Source: Serinibacter arcticus
GTDB lineage: Bacteria > Actinomycetota > Actinomycetes > Actinomycetales > Beutenbergiaceae
DNA: 64,000 nucleotides
Direction of reading: 5' to 3'
Assembly: GCF_004786095.1 (NCBI RefSeq)
Contig: NZ_RHPJ01000002.1
Span: 620,001 to 684,000, forward strand
This document shows positions 42,763 through 53,233 of this stretch, piece after piece. The notes beneath the pieces are model-generated. The model was not told the origin of the DNA. It saw nothing but the letters and a program-made list of their open reading frames with translations, and did not search any database. Both the position numbers and the translations under genes were made by a program. How positions within the stretch are numbered: the first letter of the stretch is position 1; every line of letters begins with the position of its first letter.

Positions 42763-43502
42763 CCGACCACGTGAACGAGGGGTTCGAGGACCGCGCGGCC
42801 GAGCTGATGGCCGGTGCGCTGGCGGGCGACCTGGACGCCGGCGAGCGCCGCGAGCTGGCGGCGCTGGTCGAGGCCGACCCCGCGCTGCGAGTCGAGCTGG
42901 AGCAGCTCGGCGCGACCGTGGCGGACCTGCGGCGCGACGTCGCGGACTGGCGCGAGGAGACGCCGTCGGACGCCCTGCGCGCGCGGGTGCTGGGGGCGAC
43001 CACCGACGCCCCGGTCCCGCAGCCGGCGCAGCAGCGCCGCGCGCGGGCGCCCCGTCGTCGCTCGTTCTGGGCACCGGCGGCGTGCTTCGCCGGCGGTGTG
43101 CTCGTCACGGCGGCGGGCTTCGTCGTCGCCCCCGGGCTCCAGGACGGGCCACCGCAGGGTCCGCCCGGCACCCTCGGCGCGGTCGAGGCGCTCGCGCTCG
43201 ACGGCGGCCCCGGTGCGGTCGACGGCGCCAGCATCGACGCCTCGCTCGTCGCCCACACGTGGGGCACCGAGACCGTGCTCGAGATCGAGGGCCTGCCGGT
43301 GGGCGAGGGCTACGACGTCGTGCTGATCGGTCCGGACGGTCAGGAGTACGACTCGGGCTCGTTCCTCGCCAGCGCGGTGACGATCGACTGCCGCATGAAC
43401 GCCGCGGTGATGCGGGCCGACGTCGAACGGCTCGAGATCCGCCAGGACGACGGCGCTGTGGTCACGGCCGCCACGCTGCCGGACGCGGTCGAGCAGGGCT
43501 GA
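42759..43502 (+). CDS. Anti-sigma factor, RskA type
   Basis: A 247-residue single-pass membrane protein. The N-terminal cytoplasmic domain (about 1-100) includes LMAGALAGDLDAGERRELAALV, typical of sigma-binding domains but without the HxxxCxxC zinc motif. One transmembrane helix follows at about 103-125, then an extracytoplasmic RskA-like domain (about 140-247). It should hold the co-encoded sigma at the membrane until regulated proteolysis. The ATG overlaps the sigma stop by 4 bp. The inducing signal cannot be read. Confidence 0.88.
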   Translation: MTDHVNEGFEDRAAELMAGALAGDLDAGERRELAALVEADPALRVELEQLGATVADLRRDVADWREETPSDALRARVLGATTDAPVPQPAQQRRARAPRRRSFWAPAACFAGGVLVTAAGFVVAPGLQDGPPQGPPGTLGAVEALALDGGPGAVDGASIDASLVAHTWGTETVLEIEGLPVGEGYDVVLIGPDGQEYDSGSFLASAVTIDCRMNAAVMRADVERLEIRQDDGAVVTAATLPDAVEQG

Positions 43503-43523
43503 GAACCGCCGGGCCCCTGCGCC

Positions 43524-43934
43524 CTACGCGGGGACGAGCGGGAGCAGGTGGATCGCCGTCAGCGGCGCCAGCGGCAGCGTCCGCGCCTCCGCCACGGTCA
43601 CCCACACCGCCTGCTCGATCTCCGCTGCAGGGGCGACGGCGTCGACCTCCTGCGTCGTGAGCAGCACCGTCCACGCGTGCGCGAGCACGTGGTGGTCGGG
43701 CTCGTTGGCCGCCTCCGCCGAGAACGTCCCCAGGGGCTCCAGCCGGTCGACGGCGATCGTGAGTCCCAGCTCCTCCGTCACCTCGCGGACGAGCGCGACG
43801 TCGGGTGCCTCGCCGCCGTCCGGCTTGCCACCCGGCTGCATGAAGGCCTCGGTGCCGCGCTTGCGCACGAGCAGGAGGCGTCCGGCGCCGTCGTGCAGCA
43901 CGCCGGCCGCGACGACGATGGTCGGCACGCTCAA
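43524..43934 (-). CDS. NUDIX hydrolase
   Basis: A 136-residue NUDIX protein. The box GGKPDGGEAPDVALVREVTEELGL (parts: PDGGE, REVTEELG) matches Gx5Ex7REUxEExGU. It hydrolyses a nucleoside diphosphate linked to another moiety; substrate unknown. TTG at 43934 overlaps the stop of the LppM-like gene by 4 bp (TTGA) and gives a natural N terminus; GTG at 43928 is the alternative. It converges with the anti-sigma gene (21-bp gap). Confidence 0.88.
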   Translation of the reverse strand: MSVPTIVVAAGVLHDGAGRLLLVRKRGTEAFMQPGGKPDGGEAPDVALVREVTEELGLTIAVDRLEPLGTFSAEAANEPDHHVLAHAWTVLLTTQEVDAVAPAAEIEQAVWVTVAEARTLPLAPLTAIHLLPLVPA

Positions 43935-44650
43935 CCGTCGTGGCGGCTGCGGATCCCGACCGTGACCAGGCCGGCGACGGCGAGCACGACGAGCGCCCCC
44001 ACGCCCCAGATCAGGGCCCGCCAGATCCAGGGCGGGAACGCCGAGGACGTGGCCGACGCCGTCGCCTCCAGCGTCAGCGGGGTGTCGTAGGTGGTGCTCC
44101 AGGTGACGGTCGAACCGTCCACGACGGCGAGCTCCTCGCTGCCGCCGACGTCCGTGACGTCACCCGGGAAGGTCAGCGCGAGCCGCACCGTGGAGTCGGC
44201 GGCGCCGGGTCGGGGCTCGCCCTCGGCCGCGGGGGCGGGCACGTCGGGCTGGACCGTCGCGTCGATGACGCCCGCGACGACGAACTCGTCGCCGTCCCTG
44301 GTGACGAGCGGCGTGCCGCCGAGCGTGAACGAGGCGAGCGGGACGTCGTCGAGCACCAGCTCGGTGCCGTACCAGCCCGGTTCGGGAGTGACGGCCGAGG
44401 CGGTCACCCCGGCGAGGTCGCGCAGCCCGGGAAGGGCGCGCGTCTCGATCGTCGTGACCTGCGCGACGACGGCCTGCTGCGACGCCTCGCTCTCGTCGGC
44501 GAGCTGGCCGAGGATCTGGATCGTGCCGCTGACCGTGTTGGCGCGCGAGACCGTGAGGTCCCCGTCGGTCCTGACGCATCCGGACAGGACGACCAGCGCC
44601 AGGAGGGCGGAAAGGGCAGCAGCGATCCCGCGGATCCGACGCCTGTGCAT
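43931..44650 (-). CDS. LppM-like membrane lipoprotein
   Basis: A 239-residue lipoprotein. A basic start and hydrophobic core end in the lipobox LSGC (Cys at about 25). The extracytoplasmic domain resembles the LppM fold (SGTIQILGQLADES, GVIDATVQP, VRLALTFPGDVTDV). A second transmembrane helix lies near the C terminus (WIWRALIWGVGALVVLAVAG), ending in RSRHDG. In mycobacteria LppM relatives affect envelope and host interactions; the role here is unknown. It is divergent from clpB, with the HAIR element between them, and coupled to the NUDIX gene. Confidence 0.8.
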   Translation of the reverse strand: MHRRRIRGIAAALSALLALVVLSGCVRTDGDLTVSRANTVSGTIQILGQLADESEASQQAVVAQVTTIETRALPGLRDLAGVTASAVTPEPGWYGTELVLDDVPLASFTLGGTPLVTRDGDEFVVAGVIDATVQPDVPAPAAEGEPRPGAADSTVRLALTFPGDVTDVGGSEELAVVDGSTVTWSTTYDTPLTLEATASATSSAFPPWIWRALIWGVGALVVLAVAGLVTVGIRSRHDG

Positions 44651-44719
44651 GGGCTGATCGTGGCACAGCCACTGCCGCGAGGCCTGTTCACACGCCCGAG
44701 GGGCCCTGGCGTGATCGAG

Positions 44720-44740
44720 ATTGAGCGGAGTAGACTCAAC
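44720..44740. promoter_or_regulatory. HAIR element (HspR-binding inverted repeat) upstream of clpB
   Basis: ATTGAGC-N7-ACTCAAC matches the HspR consensus CTTGAGT-N7-ACTCAAG with exact spacing. It lies 50 bp upstream of the clpB GTG and overlaps a TAGACT hexamer (44731-44736), so HspR binding would repress clpB until heat stress. Confidence 0.8.
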
Positions 44741-44789
44741 TTTGCGTCCGGTGTACCCGGCGGCTGGATCGAGGCCCGAGGAGAGAGTC

Positions 44790-47399
<2,610 letters not shown>

Positions 47400-47448
47400 G
47401 GCGACGCCCCGCGAGGGTGGCGACGGGCGCTCGCGGTAGGTTCGGGGG

Positions 47449-48345
47449 ATGCGTCTGAGCACCGTCATCCTGCCCGTGCACGCCCGCGCGGAGGCCGTGG
47501 CGCAGTGGCGCCGCGCCGAGGAGCTGGGCTTCCACGCCGCGTACACCTACGACCACCTCTCGTGGCGCACGTTCCGCGACGGCCCCTGGTACGACGCGCT
47601 CCTGACCCTCGCGCAGGCGGCCTCGGTGACCGAGCGCCTGCGCCTCGGCACGCTGGTCACGACGCCGAACTTCCGCCACCCGGTGACGCTCGCCAAGGAC
47701 CTGATGACGCTCGACGACATCTCGGGCGGCCGGATCACGATCGGTCTCGGCGCCGGCACCGACGGGTTCGACGCCGCGGCCGTCGGGATCCCGCCGCTCT
47801 CGCCCCGGGAGCGGGCCGACCGGTTCGGCGAGCTCGTGAGCCAGCTCGACCAGCTGCTGACGACGTCGGACGTGACGGTGGCGGGGGAGTACTTCTCCGC
47901 GGTGGAGGCGCGCACGATCCCCGGGTGCGTGCAGCGACCGCGGATCCCGTTCGCCGTCGCCGCGACCGGTCCGCGCGGGCTGCGCCTCGCGGCCCGCTTC
48001 GGGCAGGCCTGGGTGACGACGGGCGATCCGGCCACGTTCGAGGAGGGCACAGCGCAGCAGTCGCGCGACGCGATCGCCGCGCAGGTCGGTCGACTCGAGG
48101 CGGCGTGCGAGGCGGAGAACCGCGATCCGGCGTCGATCGAGCGGATCCTGCTGACCGGCTTCCTGCCCGAGCGTGCGCTCGAGTCCGCCGACGCGTTCGA
48201 GGAGTTCGCGCTCGCGCACGCCGCGCTCGGCATCACTGAGGTCGTCGTGCCCGCCCCGATCCCCGAGACCCAGTTCGCGCTGGCCGACGACGTCTTCGAG
48301 GGGATCGCGGCGCTCGCTCCGGCGCTCGCGGACGCGCGGCCGTGA
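47449..48345 (+). CDS. Luciferase-like (LLM) flavin-dependent oxidoreductase
   Basis: A 298-residue TIM-barrel protein of the bacterial luciferase/F420 reductase superfamily. Typical blocks are FHAAYTYDHLSWR, TERLRLGTLVTTPNFRHPVTLAKDLMTLDDISGGRITIGLGAGTDGFD (in parts: LRLGTLVTT, FRHPVTLAK, GRITIGLGAG) and PFAVAATGPRGLRLAARFGQAW. The cofactor may be F420 or FMN and the substrate is unknown. The ATG lies 6 nt after TAGGTT (47437-47442), a leaderless arrangement that separates it from clpB. Confidence 0.9.
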   Translation: MRLSTVILPVHARAEAVAQWRRAEELGFHAAYTYDHLSWRTFRDGPWYDALLTLAQAASVTERLRLGTLVTTPNFRHPVTLAKDLMTLDDISGGRITIGLGAGTDGFDAAAVGIPPLSPRERADRFGELVSQLDQLLTTSDVTVAGEYFSAVEARTIPGCVQRPRIPFAVAATGPRGLRLAARFGQAWVTTGDPATFEEGTAQQSRDAIAAQVGRLEAACEAENRDPASIERILLTGFLPERALESADAFEEFALAHAALGITEVVVPAPIPETQFALADDVFEGIAALAPALADARP

Positions 48346-48429
48346 CGACCGTTCGCCGGGCCGTGAGCCGGGGCGACGTCGACGCCGCAGCGCTCACGTC
48401 GACCTGGACCACCTCGGCCCGTGGCGGTG

Positions 48430-49299
48430 TCAGCTCACCGCGAGGTCGCCCGCGATCGCGCTGCCCGTGAGGTCGACGCCGTCGCCGACGAGGACGCACG
48501 CCACGGTGCGGTCCCCGTCGTCCCACGCGGACGCCGCGGGGTACCAGAAGTCGTAGGTCAGGTTGCTGGTGTCGACGCCGACGGGCACGGTCAGGGAGAT
48601 CTCGTCGAGGCAGACCTCGTCGGCCTCCTCGGTGATGGCGTCCTCGCCCGGATAGGCGCCGCCGCTCGGCTCGTAGGTGTAGACGACCTCGGCCGCGTGC
48701 GGGTCGGCGCAGGGGAGGTGGGTGAAGGACGTGCCGTCGCCGTCGACCGACTCCAGGCAGTTGCCCACGCTGAAGTCGACGGAGCCGATCTCCCGCGGGC
48801 TGTCCGTGTCCCCGGGGTTGTCGCTCAGCGTCACGGGGCCGAACGTGCCGCGGAAGACCAGCACCAGGATCGTGGTGACCACGGCGACGACCTGGAGCGA
48901 GCCGACGACGACCGCGACCGTGCCCGGGGCGCGCGAGGCCCTGGCCTTCGCCGACCGGGAGATCGAGATCGCGCCCAGGACGATCCCGACGAATCCGACG
49001 ATCAGCCCGAGACCGGCGCCGAGCCAGCCCATGCCCGCGCCGGGGTTGGCCGGGCGGGGCGGGGTGGCGCCGGGGTACGGCTGGCCGCCCGGCGGTCCGT
49101 ACTGCTGGCCGCCCGGCGGTCCGTACTGCTGGCCGCCCGGCGGTCCGTACTGCTGGGGCTGGGGGTAGCCCTGGTGCGCCTGCGCCTGGGGCTGCGGGTA
49201 GCCCTGCTGCGGGTAGCCCTGCTGGCCGTATCCCTGATGCGGGTGTCCTGCGGGAGGTGCCGGGCGCTGCGGGTCGGCGGGGCCGGAGGGCTCGGTCAT
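48430..49299 (-). CDS. Septum-formation-domain membrane protein with QQYGPPGG repeats
   Basis: A 289-residue protein. The N-terminal third is a Pro/Gln/Gly/Tyr-rich tail with three identical QQYGPPGG units (24-bp DNA repeats at about 49083-49155). Two membrane helices in the DUF4190 arrangement follow (about 88-150), then an extracytoplasmic septum-formation-type domain with Cys pairs (VGNCLE, LPCADPHAAEV, EVCLDE, VACVLVG). The ATG lies 6 nt after TAGTTT (49311-49306), a leaderless arrangement. A paralog lies directly upstream. A role at the division site or envelope is inferred. Confidence 0.8.
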   Translation of the reverse strand: MTEPSGPADPQRPAPPAGHPHQGYGQQGYPQQGYPQPQAQAHQGYPQPQQYGPPGGQQYGPPGGQQYGPPGGQPYPGATPPRPANPGAGMGWLGAGLGLIVGFVGIVLGAISISRSAKARASRAPGTVAVVVGSLQVVAVVTTILVLVFRGTFGPVTLSDNPGDTDSPREIGSVDFSVGNCLESVDGDGTSFTHLPCADPHAAEVVYTYEPSGGAYPGEDAITEEADEVCLDEISLTVPVGVDTSNLTYDFWYPAASAWDDGDRTVACVLVGDGVDLTGSAIAGDLAVS

Positions 49300-49341
49300 G
49301 CGACGAAACTACACGGGCCGACCGCCCGGGCGAGGTGTCGG

Positions 49342-50187
49342 TCAGCCCAGCAGGTCCACGGTGAGCGGCGCCCCCGCCGAGCGGACGAGGCAGGTGGCGG
49401 TGCGCTCTCCGGCGTCCCACCCCTGCGGAGTCGGGACGAACGACCACGGGAGGTACGCCGGGTCGTCGAGACCGCGGGTGGCGAGCTCGTCCTCGCACGC
49501 GGCCGCAGCCGCCTCGAGGGCTCCCTCCGGACCGGGGTAGGTGGCATCGTCGACCTCCCGGGTGGTCAGCGCCTGGGCGACGTGCTCGGTCGCGCACGGC
49601 ACCAGGGTGACCTCGCCGACCTCCTGCTGCGCCGGGAGGAACTGCACGCAGTTGCCCGGCGCGACGAGGCTGGAGTGGACGACGCGCGGTGCGGCGACGT
49701 CGCCGGGTTCGGACGTGCCGCCACCGCCGGCGAAGCCGCCGAGCCCCGCGACGATCCCGACCACGACCAGGGCGATCGTGCCGATCGAACCGAGGACGAC
49801 GCCGGTCGCCGCGATCCGAGGGCTGCGGCGGTAGGAGCGCGTCGTGCGCCGGAGGCCGATCAGGCCGAGCGCCAGCGCGATCGGACCGGTGCCGAGTGCG
49901 CCGGCGACCACGGAGGCGACCGAGACGCCGTCGAGCGGAGCCCTGGCCATCTGCGGCATCGCGAAGGAGGGTCCCGCGCTCGGGCTCGGTGCGCCGCCGG
50001 TCCCCGGGCGCGGCGGCACGACCGGTGCCGGCTGCGGGGCACGTTCCACGCGCGGGGGAGCCGCGTAGGGGCTGCGGGCCGAACCCGGCTGCCACCCCGA
50101 GGGCGGCGGCGCGTCCTGGCCGCCGTTCGCCGTCGGGATGGCGGGGACCTCCGGCACCTCGCGCCCGCCGGGCGGCTCCTTGGCCAT
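49342..50187 (-). CDS. Septum-formation-domain membrane protein (paralog of the neighbour)
   Basis: A 281-residue protein with the same plan as its neighbour: a Pro/Ala-rich cytoplasmic tail (about 1-85), two membrane helices around RRTTRSYRRSPRIAATG, and an extracytoplasmic domain with matching cysteines (PGNCVQF, VPCATEHVAQAL, AACEDEL, ATCLVRS). The tail lacks the QQYGPPGG repeats. Its ATG overlaps the exonuclease III stop by one base, so it is probably co-transcribed with that gene. The two paralogs look like a tandem duplication that has diverged strongly. Confidence 0.78.
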   Translation of the reverse strand: MAKEPPGGREVPEVPAIPTANGGQDAPPPSGWQPGSARSPYAAPPRVERAPQPAPVVPPRPGTGGAPSPSAGPSFAMPQMARAPLDGVSVASVVAGALGTGPIALALGLIGLRRTTRSYRRSPRIAATGVVLGSIGTIALVVVGIVAGLGGFAGGGGTSEPGDVAAPRVVHSSLVAPGNCVQFLPAQQEVGEVTLVPCATEHVAQALTTREVDDATYPGPEGALEAAAAACEDELATRGLDDPAYLPWSFVPTPQGWDAGERTATCLVRSAGAPLTVDLLG

Positions 50188-50966
50188 CAGTCGGTCAGCT
50201 CGACGACCACGGGGGCGTGGTCGCTCGCGCCCTTGCCCTTGCGCTCCTCGCGGTCGATGCGGGCGCCTGCGAGGCGCGCCGTCGCCGCCGCGTTGCCGAG
50301 CGCCAGGTCGATCCGCATGCCCTGGCGCTTGGGGAACCGCAGCTGCGTGTAGTCCCAGTAGGTGTACTCGTCCGGCGTGTACCGACGGGTCAGCTCCGTG
50401 TAGCCCGCGGTCTCGATCGCGGTCAGCGCGTCGCGCTCGGGCTCGGTCACGTGCGTCGAGCCCTCGAAGAACGCGCGGTCCCAGACGTCGGTGTCGAGCG
50501 GCGCGATGTTCCAGTCACCCACGAGCATCGTGGGCGTGGTCGAGGTGGACCAGTCCTGCGCCTCGTCGCGCAGCGCCCGCAGCCACGCGAGCTTGTAGGA
50601 GTAGTGCGGGTCCTCGATCGTTCGGCCGTTGGGCACGTACAGGCTCCACACCCGCACGCCGCCGCACGTCGCGCCCATCGCGCGCGCCTCGGTGACCGCA
50701 GGGTCGCCCCACGCGGGCTGCTGCGCGAACGAGGTCTCGACGTCGGACAGCCCGACGCGCGAGGCGATCGCCACGCCGTTCCACTGGCTGAGGCCGTGGT
50801 GGGCGACCTCGTAGCCGATGGCCTCGAACGGCATCACGGGGAACTGCTCGTCCTTGCACTTGGTCTCCTGCATCGCCAGCACGTCCACCCCGCTGCGCTC
50901 CAGGAACGCCGTCACGCGGTCGACGCGGGCGCGGATGGAGTTGACGTTCCAGGTGGCGATCAGCAT
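50187..50966 (-). CDS. xth: Exodeoxyribonuclease III (AP endonuclease)
   Basis: A 259-residue base-excision-repair nuclease. Family blocks are IATWNVNSIRARV at the N terminus, the metal Glu in LAMQETKCKDEQ, the SLYVPNG segment, LVGDWNIAP with the catalytic Asp/Asn, RIDLALGN, and the C-terminal SDHAPVVVEL with the catalytic His. The ATG lies 6 nt after TAGGTT (50978-50973), so leaderless translation is likely. The septum-formation gene follows with a one-base overlap. Confidence 0.95.
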   Translation of the reverse strand: MLIATWNVNSIRARVDRVTAFLERSGVDVLAMQETKCKDEQFPVMPFEAIGYEVAHHGLSQWNGVAIASRVGLSDVETSFAQQPAWGDPAVTEARAMGATCGGVRVWSLYVPNGRTIEDPHYSYKLAWLRALRDEAQDWSTSTTPTMLVGDWNIAPLDTDVWDRAFFEGSTHVTEPERDALTAIETAGYTELTRRYTPDEYTYWDYTQLRFPKRQGMRIDLALGNAAATARLAGARIDREERKGKGASDHAPVVVELTD

Positions 50967-51035
50967 GCGCCCAACCTACCGGCGGGGCCCGACACCGCGG
51001 CCGTCCGCGAGGGACGCCGGGGTGATGATGGAGCC

Positions 51036-51791
51036 ATGGGAACAGCACTGATCACGGGCGCCAGCGCCGGACTGGGCCGCGAGTTCGCGTGGCAGCTGGC
51101 CGAGTCCGGGCACGACGTCGTGCTCGTCGCACGCGACGCCGGGCGCCTGGAGACGCTCGCCGCGCAGCTGCGGGCCGCCGCCGGGGTCGGGGCCGAGGTG
51201 CTGCGAGCCGACCTGTCGGTGACCGACGACGTCGAGCGCGTCGCCGCGCGCCTGCGCGACGCCGAGCGTCCGGTCGACCTCCTGGTCAACAACGCCGGCT
51301 ACGGCCTCCGCGAGTCCTTCCTGACCAGCGACCCGGCCGCCGAGGAGGCGGCGCTGGACGTGATGGTGCGCGCCGTCATGCTCCTGACGCGGGCCGCGGC
51401 CGACGCGATGGTGCCGCGCGGGCGGGGCGGGGTGCTCAACGTCGGGTCGGTCGCGGCGCTCACGGTCTCCGGCACGTACGCCGCCCACAAGGCGTGGCTC
51501 AACACCTTCACCCAGGCCGTGGCCGGTCAGCTGGCGGGCACCGGGGTGACGGCCACGGTGGTCAATCCCGGTTTCGTCCGCACCGAGTTCCACGCGCGCC
51601 TCGGCGGTCGGCGCCCGCCCTACCCGGACGGCGCCTGGCTGAGCGTCGAGCGCGTCGTGGCCGAGTCCCTCGACGCCGTGCGGCGCGGGCGCGTCGAGGT
51701 CACGCCGACCGCGCGCTACCGCGTGGTCTCGGCGCTCCTGCGCCACGCCCCGGTCCCGCTCGTGCGCGCGCTGGGGAGCCACCGCCGGTGA
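51036..51791 (+). CDS. Short-chain dehydrogenase/reductase (SDR)
   Basis: A 251-residue SDR of the DltE/YqjQ-like type. The cofactor motif is TGASAGLG (about 7-14), then NNAGYG, S in NVGSVAA and YAAHK as the YxxxK pair. ALITGAS is close to the start, so there is no N-terminal extension. The Arg following strand 2 (VARDAGRL) suggests NADP. The substrate is unknown. GGAG lies 4 nt before the ATG. The stop overlaps the YchJ-like gene start (GTGA, 51788-51791). Confidence 0.88.
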   Translation: MGTALITGASAGLGREFAWQLAESGHDVVLVARDAGRLETLAAQLRAAAGVGAEVLRADLSVTDDVERVAARLRDAERPVDLLVNNAGYGLRESFLTSDPAAEEAALDVMVRAVMLLTRAAADAMVPRGRGGVLNVGSVAALTVSGTYAAHKAWLNTFTQAVAGQLAGTGVTATVVNPGFVRTEFHARLGGRRPPYPDGAWLSVERVVAESLDAVRRGRVEVTPTARYRVVSALLRHAPVPLVRALGSHRR

Positions 51792-52219
51792 CGCACGAGC
51801 ACCCGTCGGAGCCAGCCGCTGCCGCTGCCGCCGTCGTCCCGGCCGGCGAGCGCTGCCCGTGCCGCAGCCGCCTGCCGCACGCCGAGTGCTGCGGTCCCTA
51901 TCTCGCCGGGGCTCCCGCCCCGACGGCGGTCGCGCTGATGCGATCGCGGTTCACCGCCTACGCGCTCCGCGACATCGAGCACCTGCGCCGCACGTGGCAC
52001 GCGAGCTCGCGGCCCGAGGACCTGGATCTGGACGACACCGTCGCCTGGGTCGGTCTGCAGATCGTCGGCACGACCCGCGGCGGCGAGAGCGACTCGACCG
52101 GCACGGTCCACTTCCGGGCGAGCTATCGCAGCGCGACGGACCGTGGCGTGCTGGAGGAGGTCAGCACCTTCGTGCGCAACGCCGGCACGTGGTTCTACGT
52201 GGCGGGCGACACGCGCTGA
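51788..52219 (+). CDS. YchJ-family SEC-C motif protein
   Basis: A 143-residue protein. An Ala-rich start is followed by the SEC-C-like zinc motif CPCRSRLPHAECCGPYL (Cys at about 23, 25, 34 and 35), then the YchJ NTF2-like domain with LMRSRFTAYALRDIEHLRRTWH and GTVHFRASYR. Function is unknown; SEC-C motifs often contact other proteins or nucleic acid. The GTG start overlaps the SDR stop by 4 bp, giving a two-gene unit. Confidence 0.9.
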   Translation: MTHEHPSEPAAAAAAVVPAGERCPCRSRLPHAECCGPYLAGAPAPTAVALMRSRFTAYALRDIEHLRRTWHASSRPEDLDLDDTVAWVGLQIVGTTRGGESDSTGTVHFRASYRSATDRGVLEEVSTFVRNAGTWFYVAGDTR

Positions 52220-52248
52220 CCGCGCCGGGCCCGATACGCTCGGGTTCC

Positions 52249-52830
52249 GTGAGCGCCTCAGCCGACAGCCCGAAGTCCCGCCTCGCCACCCTGGTGGCCG
52301 ACCTCGCCGTCGTGCACGGCCGCGTCACTCTCGCCTCCGGACGCGAGGCCGACTACTACGTCGACATGCGCCGGGCCACGCTGCACCACGAGGCCGCGCC
52401 GCTGATCGGGCACCTCCTGCTCGACCGCCTCGAGGAGGAGGGTTTCGGGACAGCGGAGATCGACGCCGTCGGCGGCCTGACCATGGGTGCCGACCCGGTG
52501 GCCGCAGCCATGCTGCACGCCGCGGCCTCGCGCGGTCTCGAGCTCGACGCGTTCGTCGTCCGCAAGGCCGCCAAGAGCCACGGCATGGGTCGCCAGGTCG
52601 AGGGTCCCGACGTGGCCGGCAGGCGCGTCGTCGCTCTCGACGACACCTCCACCACGGGCGGCAGCATCATCCAGGCCGTCGAGGCGCTGCGCGCGGCCGG
52701 GGCCGAGGTGGTGGCGTGCGCCGTCGTCGTGGACCGCGACACGGGGGCGCGCGAGGCCGTCGCCGAGACGGGTCTGCCCTACTTCTGGATCCTCGACACC
52801 GACGACCTGGGCCTGCCCGCCACGCGCTGA
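52249..52830 (+). CDS. pyrE: Orotate phosphoribosyltransferase
   Basis: A 193-residue de novo pyrimidine enzyme that makes OMP from orotate and PRPP. The PRPP loop is VVALDDTSTTGGS; the catalytic loop contains RKAAKSHGMGRQVEG; the N-terminal GRVTLASGREADYYVDMR binds orotate. Length is typical. The GTG lies 8 nt after TACGCT (52235-52240), probably leaderless. It is not clustered with other pyr genes, though upp lies elsewhere in the window. Confidence 0.95.
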   Translation: MSASADSPKSRLATLVADLAVVHGRVTLASGREADYYVDMRRATLHHEAAPLIGHLLLDRLEEEGFGTAEIDAVGGLTMGADPVAAAMLHAAASRGLELDAFVVRKAAKSHGMGRQVEGPDVAGRRVVALDDTSTTGGSIIQAVEALRAAGAEVVACAVVVDRDTGAREAVAETGLPYFWILDTDDLGLPATR

Positions 52831-52930
52831 GCCCCTGCCGTCCGACGCGGCCGAAACTCGTGGGATCGGAACCGACTCTATTGTTGTAGTGTCCGGTCGG
52901 TACCAGTCGATCAATGCCGTGGGAGGGTCC

Positions 52931-53122
52931 GTGGTCCGGATCAAGGGTGTGGTGCTCGCGGACGACGACACCGACGGTGGCCGCGACGACCACGAGCACG
53001 TCGTCACGTTCGGCTACCGGGGAGCCATCTACGAGGTCGAGCTCGACGAGTGCGATCGCGCGGCACTGGCGGCCGTGTTCGAGAGGTACCTCGCGAGTGC
53101 TCGTCCGGTGAAGGGTTACTGA
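52931..53122 (+). CDS. Second Lsr2 N-terminal-domain-only protein
   Basis: A 63-residue protein. An acidic segment (ADDDTDGGRDDHEH) precedes VVTFGYRGAIYEVELDECDRAALAAVFERYL (shown in parts: TFGYRGAIYEVELD, ALAAVFERYL), matching the Lsr2 dimerisation hairpin and helix. No DNA-binding domain follows. GGGAGGG lies 3-4 nt before the GTG; a GTG at 52889 is also in frame. TATTGT (52879-52884) is a possible -10. It is close in size and layout to the protein at 16345, so the solo domain is a recurring type here. Confidence 0.75.
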   Translation: MVRIKGVVLADDDTDGGRDDHEHVVTFGYRGAIYEVELDECDRAALAAVFERYLASARPVKGY

Positions 53123-53233
53123 CCGCCGGTCGGTTCCGAGAGGCTCGGTCCGACGCCCGCCTAGGGTGGAGGAGGCGCTCCGCGCCGTCGACATCGACCG
53201 ACGTCCCGACCGATACCGACCCGAACGGCTCCC

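Noticed and set aside
44154-44163. GTGACGTCAC palindrome similar to the GH42 operator.
   Set aside because: It lies in the middle of the lppM-like coding region, matches only the inner 10 bp and has no promoter beside it.
48346-48429. Terminator between the luciferase-like gene and the septum-formation gene.
   Set aside because: Only a short GTGAGC/GCTCAC pairing with a long loop was found.
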